This document shows positions 7,160 through 13,967 of a stretch of 13,967 nt of DNA, in pieces (within the stretch, counting starts at the first letter, position 1; the number at the start of each line of letters is the position of its first letter). A program made the translations under genes and the position numbers. Source of the DNA: an uncultured Prevotellaceae bacterium (lineage in GTDB: Bacteria > Bacteroidota > Bacteroidia > Bacteroidales > Bacteroidaceae). The notes beneath the pieces are model-generated. The model did no database searches. It was not told the origin of the DNA and saw only the letters and a list, made by a program, of their open reading frames with translations. The stretch is taken from positions 1 to 13,967 of the forward strand of contig CAMYYX010000035.1 in the NCBI GenBank assembly GCA_947303695.1, given 5' to 3'.

Positions 7160-8575
7160 ATGAAACAATTCTTAGACGAAAACTTCTTACTACAGAACGA
7201 AACAGCTCAGAAACTCTATCATGAGCATGCTGAGTTCCTCCCCATCATTGACTATCACTGTCATCTGAGTCCTCAGATGGTAGCAGAAGACCATAAGTTC
7301 AGTTCCCTGACCGAAATCTGGTTAGGTGGCGACCACTACAAATGGCGTGCGATGCGTACAAACGGAGTAGACGAGCGCTATTGTACAGGTAAGGACACAA
7401 CCGACTACGAGAAGTTCGAAAAATGGGCAGAGACCATACAATACTGTTTCCGAAATCCGCTCTATCACTGGAGCCATCTGGAACTGAAGACAGCATTCGG
7501 CATCACAAAGATACTGAATCCCAACACAGCACGCGAGATATACGACGAATGTACAGATAAATTGCAGAACGATCCTGAGTTTACTGCCCGAGGACTCATG
7601 CGCCACTACAACGTCGAGATTGTGTGTACAACAGACGACCCTGTTGACGATCTTCATTTCCATCAGCAGTATGCAAAAGAACGGATGAATAACGATGCAC
7701 GCATGATTCCTGCATGGCGACCCGACAAAGCAATGGCAGTTGAGAATCCTCAGAACTTCAAGGCTTACGTAAACCGTCTGAGCGAAGTGAGTGGCATCTG
7801 CATCAACAGTTTCCAGGATTTGGTGGATGCTCTGCAGAAACGTCACGACTTCTTTGCTGCTAACGGATGTAAGCTCTCCGATCACGGTCTGGAGGAATTC
7901 TATGCTGACGATTATACAGAAGCTGAAATCAACAATATATTTAATAAGGTGTATGGCGGCACTCAACTGACACAAGATGAAGTTGTGAAGTTCAAGAGCT
8001 GCATGTTGGTTGTGTTTGCCGAGATGGATCATGCATCCGGTTGGACGCAACAGTTCCACTATGGAGCCATCCGCGACAACAACACCAAGATGTACCGTCT
8101 CATCGGACCCGATACCGGTTTCGACTCCATCGGTCAGTTTAACACGGCAAAAGCTATGTCGAAATTCTTCAACCGACTTGCTTTTGAAGACAAGCTGACC
8201 AAGACCATCATCTATAACCTCAATCCTGCAGATAACGAGATGGTAGCTACGATGTTGGGTAATTTCCAAGACGGAACGGTTCCAGGTAAGATTCAGTGGG
8301 GATCAGGATGGTGGTTCCTCGATCAGAAACGTGGCATGGAGAACCAGCTGAACACCCTCTCCGTACTCGGTCTGCTCAGCCGCTTCGTAGGCATGCTGAC
8401 CGACTCACGTTCGTTCCTCAGCTATCCTCGCCACGAGTACTTCCGTCGCACATTGTGTAACCTCATCGGTACCGATGTCGAAAAGGGAGAACTACCTGTA
8501 AGCGAAATGGGCCGCATCGGTCAGATGGTAGAGGACATCAGCTACTATAATGCAAAGAACTACTTCCAGTTCTGA
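7160..8575 (+). CDS. uxaC: Uronate (glucuronate/galacturonate) isomerase
   Basis: Cytosolic isomerase converting D-glucuronate to D-fructuronate and D-galacturonate to D-tagaturonate, the first step of hexuronate catabolism. The protein is 471 residues, normal for UxaC of the amidohydrolase superfamily. The metal-binding HxH is H33-C-H35 in DYHCHLS. Other family marks are TTDDPVDDL, the RLIGPDTGFDSIGQF segment and WGSGWWFLDQKRGM near the C-terminus. It has its own promoter upstream, and the ATG at 7160 gives the conserved MKQFLDENFLL start. No other hexuronate genes (uxuA, uxaB, kdgK) are next to it, so it appears as a single gene rather than part of a polysaccharide-utilisation cluster. Confidence 0.96.
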   Translation: MKQFLDENFLLQNETAQKLYHEHAEFLPIIDYHCHLSPQMVAEDHKFSSLTEIWLGGDHYKWRAMRTNGVDERYCTGKDTTDYEKFEKWAETIQYCFRNPLYHWSHLELKTAFGITKILNPNTAREIYDECTDKLQNDPEFTARGLMRHYNVEIVCTTDDPVDDLHFHQQYAKERMNNDARMIPAWRPDKAMAVENPQNFKAYVNRLSEVSGICINSFQDLVDALQKRHDFFAANGCKLSDHGLEEFYADDYTEAEINNIFNKVYGGTQLTQDEVVKFKSCMLVVFAEMDHASGWTQQFHYGAIRDNNTKMYRLIGPDTGFDSIGQFNTAKAMSKFFNRLAFEDKLTKTIIYNLNPADNEMVATMLGNFQDGTVPGKIQWGSGWWFLDQKRGMENQLNTLSVLGLLSRFVGMLTDSRSFLSYPRHEYFRRTLCNLIGTDVEKGELPVSEMGRIGQMVEDISYYNAKNYFQF

Positions 8576-8635
8576 TAGCCCCCTCCAACTCCCCTAAGTG
8601 AGAAGGACGGTTTACAGCTTACCGCTTAAAGAGAA
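8576..8635 (+). repeat. Intergenic repeat-like sequence: C-rich block plus three degenerate heptamers
   Basis: Between uxaC and the plug gene lies a C-rich block (8577-8596, CCCCCTCCAACTCCCCT) followed by three adjacent heptamers at 8610-8630: GTTTACA, GCTTACC and GCTTAAA. The C-rich block resembles dispersed intergenic elements of the CTCCAACTCCCC type that I recall from Bacteroidetes genomes. The heptamers resemble those around 12780-12807. No promoter matching TAnnTTTG was seen here. Only one copy of the C-rich block is in the window, so repetition in the genome is inferred. Confidence 0.4.
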
Positions 8636-9892
8636 ATGTTGAATATGAAACGGTACATATTGCTGACGGTTTGCTTGCTTTGCTATGCCTTGAGTATCTG
8701 TTCACAGGTAAACATCTCGTATGTCGATAACATCCGCACCCTTCAAGTGCTGATGAACGGCAAATGGGGCGAGCCGCCTGTGTTGTTGTTGGGAAGCGGG
8801 CAATATGTCGATATCTCGTTCGATGACCTGCAACACAACTACGTGAGATACACCTATCGCATCACACATTGCAATGCCGATTGGGAACCCTCACAGCTAT
8901 ATACAGGCGATTACATGACCGGCATCAACGGTTCCACCCTGATTGACTCGTACGAGCAGTCGGTAAATACCGAAATGCTCTACAATCACTACCGTTTCCG
9001 GCTGCCGAACGCCAACCACAAGTTGCTTTTGAGTGGTAATTACAAAGTCGACATCTACGAAGAAGACGATGATGAAGACCCTGTTGCAACCATTTGTTTC
9101 TGCATCATCGAACCGGTTGTTGGGATTGATCTGAAAATCAGTGCGAATACCGACATCGACACCTACCAGAACCACCAGCAAGTCGATTTCAACATTAACT
9201 ATCAAACGTTGACCACCTCGAATCCTGAGTCGGAACTGATACCTGTAGTTCTGCAAAACCGACGTTGGGACAACAAAGCTTCGAACCTGAATCCATCCTA
9301 CCTACGTACCAATCAGTTGGTCTATACTCACAACCCGTCGCTCATCTTCAATGCAGGAAACGAATACCGCAGGTTCGAAATCCTTAATCGCTATGTTCCC
9401 ACCATGCGAGTCGACAAGATGAAGTTCGAAGAACCTTACTATCACGCTTACATCTATGAAGACCTGCCGTGTAAGAACTATCAATACGATCAGGATCAGA
9501 ACGGACGTTTCCTCATCCGCAACAGCGAGGACTACGACAACGATACCGAGAGTGACTATTTCTTTACGCATTTCATTCTGAAGACCCCTCAACTTGCAGA
9601 TGGCGACCTTTACCTCTTTGGCGACCTGACGTACAACATGTTCTGGGATGACAACAAGATGGAATACAACATGTTAGAACATCAGTATGAAATCACCATA
9701 CCACTTAAACAAGGGTCGTACAATTATCAATACCTATTCCTGCCTACAGGAACAGGCATCGGGCAGACCAGATCGACGGAAGGCGATTTCTTTCAGACAG
9801 AGAACGAATACAGTGTGTATGTCTATCATCGTCCCTTCGGCGGAAGATACGACAAACTGGTAGGATTCAAGAATGTGAAATACAAGGAATAA
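8636..9892 (+). CDS. Type IX secretion plug-family protein (formerly DUF5103)
   Basis: 418 residues with an N-terminal signal peptide (MKRYILLTVCLLCYALSICS, cleavage probably before QVNISY). The LSIC end is not a good lipobox, so a soluble periplasmic protein is favoured. The mature protein starts with the beta-rich DUF5103 region (VDNIRTLQV, YRITHCNADW, GDYMTGI, FRLPNANHKLLLSGNYKVDI) and ends with the characteristic QTENEYSVYVYHRPFGGRYDKLVG block. Its middle-to-late part (FGDLTYNMFW ... GSYNYQYLF) looks like an early-set/CBM48-like sandwich. In Flavobacterium johnsoniae this family plugs the periplasmic side of the SprA type IX translocon. No other type IX gene is visible, so that role is by homology. 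ATG 8645 is an alternative start that removes three residues. The TAA overlaps the next ATG by one base, so the two are likely coupled. Confidence 0.85.
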   Translation: MLNMKRYILLTVCLLCYALSICSQVNISYVDNIRTLQVLMNGKWGEPPVLLLGSGQYVDISFDDLQHNYVRYTYRITHCNADWEPSQLYTGDYMTGINGSTLIDSYEQSVNTEMLYNHYRFRLPNANHKLLLSGNYKVDIYEEDDDEDPVATICFCIIEPVVGIDLKISANTDIDTYQNHQQVDFNINYQTLTTSNPESELIPVVLQNRRWDNKASNLNPSYLRTNQLVYTHNPSLIFNAGNEYRRFEILNRYVPTMRVDKMKFEEPYYHAYIYEDLPCKNYQYDQDQNGRFLIRNSEDYDNDTESDYFFTHFILKTPQLADGDLYLFGDLTYNMFWDDNKMEYNMLEHQYEITIPLKQGSYNYQYLFLPTGTGIGQTRSTEGDFFQTENEYSVYVYHRPFGGRYDKLVGFKNVKYKE

Positions 9893-12768
9893 TGAACGCA
9901 CGAAATACAATACGACATATTGCTCTACTGACAATGATATGGATGTTCGTCAGCACCGCCAACGCACAGACCATGCGCGAACAAGTAGTAAGCTATCTAG
10001 AGAACTACACTCGCAATGAACAGATTCTGAGACGTAGCAAACTCGACAGTCTGGTAGTCGACACAACCACCCAGCACATCCGCGTCTATGTGAGCGGAGG
10101 TTTCATGGAGCAATACTTCACCGATGATGTTGTCGAGAATGTCTACGACAGCATCCGTTCATTCCTACCCGACTCACTAAGCAGCTATCCACTGACCGTC
10201 ATAACCGACCGCCAACCCATCGAGCAACTGGTACCCAACACCATCCGCAAGGGGGCAATCGACAGAAGCCGCATCTGGCAGTCCGAATACAAGGGTCAGC
10301 CGTGGGTACGCAACGCCAACACACCCCTATCGGCCATCAAGGGTCTTGAGGGAAATCATATCGCCTTGTGGCATAGTCACGGCACCTATTGGAAACAGGA
10401 GAAGAAAGCATGGACCTGGCAACGTCCTCATCTCTTCTGTACCACCGAGGACCTGTTCTCACAGACCTTCGTCATACCCTACATCATACCCATGCTCGAG
10501 AATGCAGGAGCTTTGGTCTATACACCACGCGAGCGCAATTGGCAGAACAATGAGGTTGTTGTCGATAACGATGCACCAGAAAAGAATGGAATTTACAAAG
10601 AAGAAGGAAGGTGGCACACATGCGACTCTGCAGGCTTTGCCCACTTGAAAGACACATATTACATGGGCGATCATCCGTTCAACGACGGAACCACCCGTTA
10701 TGCATCAACTACCCAATCCAATCATCCAAACGACCTCATTACGTGGATTCCTGACATTCCTGAGGATGGGCAGTATGCCGTCTATGTAGCTTATCAGACG
10801 TTGCCCAACAGTGTTGACGATGCCACATATACAGTTGTCCATCGAGGCATTCGTACCGACTTCAAGGTTAACCAACAAATGGGAGGTGGAACATGGGTCT
10901 ATCTCGGAACCTTCGAGTTTGCCAAAGGGAAAACCGACCAGAACTGCGTACAACTCACCAACCAAAGTCGTCACGAAGGTATGGTGACAGCCGATGCCGT
11001 CCGTTTCGGAGGCGGAATCGGAAATATCGCCAGAGGAGCAGCCAATCCCGACAATTCCTACCTTGCATTTACCACCAGCGGGAAGCCACGATGGGCCGAA
11101 GCATCGCTCTACTATGCACAATGGGCTGGTATGCCCGATTCTGTGTACAATCACTTCCAGAGCGACCACGACTACAACAACGACATGTGGTCTCGTTGTG
11201 AATCGCTCAACACCCTGGGAGGTGGTTCGCCCTACATCCCTAATCGTCCTGGACGTAACGTGCCATTCGAACTCTCGATAGCCTTCCACACCGATGCAGG
11301 ATTCTCACGTACAGGTGATTTGACCGGCACCCTTGCCATCTGTACCGCTCTACCCGACTTCTATGAAGCCAAGACCGATGCTGGCATCAGTCGTCTGTCC
11401 AGCTACGACTTGGCAAGCACCATCCAGTACAACCTGACGAACGACATGAAACAATGGAATTGGCGCATACGTCAGGTGTGGAACCGCAACTACTGCGAGA
11501 CCCGCGAACCACAAGTACCATCCATCATTCTCGAGATGCTGTCCCATCAGAGTTTCGACGACCTCTGCTATGGCTATAATCCTCTATTCAAGTTCGACTT
11601 CTGCCGCTCCGTTTATAAATCCATCGTGAAGTACATCGCAACAATGCACCAGCGAAGCTATGTCATCCAACCCCTTCCCGTCCACAACTTCGCCATTACC
11701 ATCAACGATCAAGACCGCTGGGCTAACCTCACGTGGGAACCTACCCCCGATCCACTCGAACCTACCGCCAATCCCACAAAGTATATCGTTTACACACGTG
11801 TCGATGAGGGCGATTTCGACAACGGAAAGGAAGTGAACGGAACCTCCTATCTCGTACCACTGGAGAAAGGCAAGTTATATTCCTTCCGCGTGGTAGCCAT
11901 GAACGACGGAGGCATCAGTTTCCCGTCCGAAGTGCTCTCGGCCTATGCCGCACCTCAGAACGAAGGAACCATCCTCATCGTGAATGCCTTCACCCGTCTT
12001 GAAGGGCCACAACAGATATCCACCAATACCGACCAAGGATTCGACCTCGATGCCGACCCTGGAGTACCCTATGGTAAGTTCGCCGGCTTCTGCGGCCGTC
12101 AGATTACCTTCGACAAGACCAACATGGGTTCCGAACTTACCACAGGAACCGGTTATAGTGGCACTGAACTCGAAGGAACCATCATGATGGGTAACACGTT
12201 CGATTACGTAGCACTTCACGGAAAAGGCATCAGTCAGCTCCGCAACCATTCATTCTGCAGCTGCAGTGAAGAAGCTCTCAATGCAAAAGTCATTGTACCC
12301 AAGGAATATGCCATGATCGATGTCATCTATGGCGTGCAGAAACAGTTCAAGCCCGAGACCGACCGTCTCCTGCGCAACTACACCCAGCAAGGAGGCCGTC
12401 TCCTTATCAGCGGTGCCAATCTTGGATCACCCCAAACACCTTTTAAGACGAATTACTGGTCAGGCGAGGAAGTAACCGACAAAACCATCACAGGAGTGAA
12501 CGGCAGCAATCTTAACTTTACCATCTATCGCGAGATGAATGACAAGAGCTATGCTGTTCCACGTATCACCACCATCAACCCACTCCCAGCAGGAGACGGA
12601 CCTACCCCCTTCGCCATGCTGCAATACAGCAACAACCTGCCAGCAGGCATCGCCTATGACGGCACAGACCACAAAGCCGTCATCATCGGTTTCCCTATCG
12701 AAAGCATCCGTGAAGCCGACTCCCGCAATGCCTTGATGCGAGCTGTCACCAACTTCCTTTGTAAATAG
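9892..12768 (+). CDS. Exported N-acetylmuramoyl-L-alanine amidase-like protein with inserted golvesin/Xly domain and FnIII
   Basis: 958 residues with a signal peptide ending ANA (cleavage after A25). An Amidase_3-type zinc hydrolase can be traced in two pieces. The first has H163 in WHSHGTYW and E186 in TTEDLFSQ with the helix up to YTPRERN. The second has H466 in SIAFHTDAG and catalytic-type E548 in PSIILEML. Between them (about 282-375) sits a golvesin/xanthan-lyase-type beta domain (DGQYAVYVAY, ATYTVVHRG, WVYLGTFEFAKG, VTADAVRFGGG). A fibronectin type III domain follows (about 597-685), then a Rossmann/flavodoxin-like C-terminal part (about 691-958, TILIVNAF ... GGRLLISGANLG). Such proteins are often misnamed xanthan lyase. 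A role in peptidoglycan or surface polymer cleavage is inferred from the metal site. There is no obvious type IX C-terminal sorting domain. The start overlaps the plug gene's stop by one base. Confidence 0.85.
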   Translation: MNARNTIRHIALLTMIWMFVSTANAQTMREQVVSYLENYTRNEQILRRSKLDSLVVDTTTQHIRVYVSGGFMEQYFTDDVVENVYDSIRSFLPDSLSSYPLTVITDRQPIEQLVPNTIRKGAIDRSRIWQSEYKGQPWVRNANTPLSAIKGLEGNHIALWHSHGTYWKQEKKAWTWQRPHLFCTTEDLFSQTFVIPYIIPMLENAGALVYTPRERNWQNNEVVVDNDAPEKNGIYKEEGRWHTCDSAGFAHLKDTYYMGDHPFNDGTTRYASTTQSNHPNDLITWIPDIPEDGQYAVYVAYQTLPNSVDDATYTVVHRGIRTDFKVNQQMGGGTWVYLGTFEFAKGKTDQNCVQLTNQSRHEGMVTADAVRFGGGIGNIARGAANPDNSYLAFTTSGKPRWAEASLYYAQWAGMPDSVYNHFQSDHDYNNDMWSRCESLNTLGGGSPYIPNRPGRNVPFELSIAFHTDAGFSRTGDLTGTLAICTALPDFYEAKTDAGISRLSSYDLASTIQYNLTNDMKQWNWRIRQVWNRNYCETREPQVPSIILEMLSHQSFDDLCYGYNPLFKFDFCRSVYKSIVKYIATMHQRSYVIQPLPVHNFAITINDQDRWANLTWEPTPDPLEPTANPTKYIVYTRVDEGDFDNGKEVNGTSYLVPLEKGKLYSFRVVAMNDGGISFPSEVLSAYAAPQNEGTILIVNAFTRLEGPQQISTNTDQGFDLDADPGVPYGKFAGFCGRQITFDKTNMGSELTTGTGYSGTELEGTIMMGNTFDYVALHGKGISQLRNHSFCSCSEEALNAKVIVPKEYAMIDVIYGVQKQFKPETDRLLRNYTQQGGRLLISGANLGSPQTPFKTNYWSGEEVTDKTITGVNGSNLNFTIYREMNDKSYAVPRITTINPLPAGDGPTPFAMLQYSNNLPAGIAYDGTDHKAVIIGFPIESIREADSRNALMRAVTNFLCK

Positions 12769-12779
12769 CTTACAACAGA

Positions 12780-12807
12780 CTTTAAACTATAAACTTTAAC
12801 CTTTACC
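12780..12807 (+). repeat. Degenerate AT-rich heptamer tract, left flank of the DUF4421 gene
   Basis: Four consecutive heptamers CTTTAAA, CTATAAA, CTTTAAC and CTTTACC lie between the converging genes and run into the last bases of the DUF4421 gene. Positions 12778-12795 are an exact 18-base inverted match to 13915-13932 on the other side of that gene. No GC-rich terminator stem is present in this convergent gap. Confidence 0.75.
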
Positions 12808-13891
12808 TATCCTTATATTGTTTTTTCTTGAGGAAATCGAAGCCGACAATGTATTTAACGGTACCATAGGCATTGGTAAGGCTGAACTTCCGTTCGCGAT
12901 AGGCATAGGTATGGAGGTCTACTACGATGCCGGTGAAATACTTGGTATTGTTCCAAAAAAGACTGGTACGGAAGAATACATCGGTACTGATATTGCGCAG
13001 TACTGCTTTGTCAAGGTTGTGTTCTGTGATGTCGGACTGTCTGTAACCTATCGAAGGAAGGATGGACACAGCGAGGATGCAGTTGCGTCGAAAGGCCCAG
13101 TTGTAGCCGTAGCCGATGCTGATGGCATAGTCCTTATAGCTGACTTTGTTGAAGAGGAGTGTTGTGTCGATGCGCTCGGCGATATAGGGTGAGAGTTCGT
13201 TGCGGTTGAAGGTGACGGTTACATGATTGTAGGAGAAGCCCAGTTTCCACGAGCCTTGACTCTTGCGCTGTACAGCATTCTCTCCGAATGCAGCAGGCCA
13301 TGAATAACGCCGATGATTGAAGATGTACTGTGCATCAATTCCAAAACACTTAGAATTGTGACCTGTAAACGTACGATCCTTCCCTTCGAGGTCAATATCG
13401 CTGATGCTGGTGAATTTTGCGGATTTTCCCGACTTAAACGTATAAACTTCAGCTATAATGCGAGCCGTATTGAGCACAAACACATTACGGTGACCTGTTC
13501 CGTTGGTCTCCCCTTTCGGCTTTCCTATATCACCCAGATTGATAGAGTGGCCATATCCTAAGATACTCCAATAGACATACCCTCCAAGAACAAGCGGATT
13601 GCCCGATTCCAAAGACATAGACTTGTCCACACCGCTCTTTGATGACGACATACGATAGAAGTCGTGCCAATACGACAATTCTGCCTGCGCTGTGAACTCA
13701 TACTTCTGCGGAGTGACATAGTTGGTATCGCAACCCATGAAGAAATTGGTCACGGCATCTGCAGTCTTGAACACCGTGTTCAGCACTCTTTTGCCAAATG
13801 GTAATGAATCTAAACGCACAGAATCCTCCTGTTCTATTGCCGATATGGCAACAGGAAGCATCATCAATATTATGTAAACTACGTATCTCAT
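12803..13891 (-). CDS. DUF4421 family exported protein, probable outer-membrane beta-barrel
   Basis: 362 residues with a signal peptide (MRYVVYIILMMLPVAISA, cleavage after A18). The mature part has the DUF4421 outline: DTNYVTPQKYEFTAQAELSYWHDFY near the N-terminus, GIDAQYIFNHRRYSWPAAFGENAVQRKSQGSW in the middle, then repeated alternating aromatic/polar strands (LGFSYNHVTVTF, YAISIGYGYNWAF, ILAVSILPSIGY) ending in a basic tail. The strand pattern and export suggest an outer-membrane barrel or barrel-associated protein; no function is established to my knowledge. It is transcribed toward the amidase gene. The only upstream sequence in the window is the TTTATAG repeat tract and about 40 bases beyond it, and no TAnnTTTG promoter was found there on this strand. 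Confidence 0.85.
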   Translation of the reverse strand: MRYVVYIILMMLPVAISAIEQEDSVRLDSLPFGKRVLNTVFKTADAVTNFFMGCDTNYVTPQKYEFTAQAELSYWHDFYRMSSSKSGVDKSMSLESGNPLVLGGYVYWSILGYGHSINLGDIGKPKGETNGTGHRNVFVLNTARIIAEVYTFKSGKSAKFTSISDIDLEGKDRTFTGHNSKCFGIDAQYIFNHRRYSWPAAFGENAVQRKSQGSWKLGFSYNHVTVTFNRNELSPYIAERIDTTLLFNKVSYKDYAISIGYGYNWAFRRNCILAVSILPSIGYRQSDITEHNLDKAVLRNISTDVFFRTSLFWNNTKYFTGIVVDLHTYAYRERKFSLTNAYGTVKYIVGFDFLKKKQYKDR

Positions 13892-13895
13892 CGAT

Positions 13896-13930
13896 TTTAT
13901 AGTTTATAGTTTATAGTTTATAGTTTAAAG
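13896..13930. repeat. TTTATAG heptamer tandem repeat (4 perfect copies plus 1 variant)
   Basis: Four exact copies of TTTATAG (13896-13923) followed by TTTAAAG (13924-13930). On the minus strand this reads as CTATAAA units ending five bases before the DUF4421 start codon, so it lies in that gene's leader or promoter region. The part at 13915-13932 is the reverse complement of 12778-12795, so the DUF4421 gene is bracketed by inverted heptamer tracts. Copy number could vary between strains by slippage. Confidence 0.9.
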
Positions 13931-13967
13931 TCAGTTTTCAAGTTTATAGAAGTCAGTAAATTTACTA

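Noticed and set aside
7322..8269. 315-codon open frame on the minus strand inside uxaC
   Set aside because: It lies wholly opposite a conserved enzyme, with no recognisable domain or start context.
8645..8707. Lipoprotein signal in the plug-family protein (LSIC)
   Set aside because: Ile before Cys does not fit the lipobox, which needs Gly, Ala or Ser there, so a standard signal peptide is preferred.
12818..13192. Plus-strand open frame opposite the DUF4421 gene
   Set aside because: The minus-strand gene has a signal peptide and a family match; this frame is its shadow.

Overview
The window looks like a chromosomal stretch from a Bacteroidales bacterium, most likely Prevotella-like. The evidence is a set of Bacteroidetes-typical genes (an S37-type peptidase, a ClpC with a UVR-like segment, a DUF5103/type IX plug protein, a golvesin-domain amidase and a DUF4421 protein), AT-rich leaders without Shine-Dalgarno sequences, and TAnnTTTG-type promoter elements. 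The genus is inferred. No mobile element, CRISPR array, tRNA or rRNA was seen, and no gene-free stretch exceeds 80 bases.

Layout from left to right. A 5'-truncated S37-type serine peptidase runs off the left edge, followed closely by the AAA+ unfoldase clpC. Next come a PurF paralogue whose glutaminase site has lost its key residues and a divergent ThiE/TenI-like protein, joined by a 4-base stop/start overlap. PRPP synthetase (prs) follows with its own promoter. A 52-residue rubredoxin and a strong intrinsic terminator close that block. The promoter of uronate isomerase (uxaC) starts immediately after the terminator.

After uxaC comes a two-gene envelope unit with a one-base overlap. It encodes a type IX secretion plug-family protein and a 958-residue exported amidase whose catalytic domain is split by a golvesin/Xly-type domain. 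The window ends with a convergent DUF4421 gene on the minus strand. That gene is bracketed by inverted AT-rich heptamer tracts sharing an exact 18-base match.

The most interesting part is positions 3788-6809. A PRPP-binding transferase that keeps its PRPP loop and four Fe-S cysteines, but has lost the glutamine-hydrolysing cysteine and the other glutamine-binding residues, is translationally coupled to a degenerate thiamine-phosphate-synthase fold and lies just upstream of PRPP synthetase. Its function cannot be read from the sequence. It may use free ammonia or a partner, or it may be regulatory.
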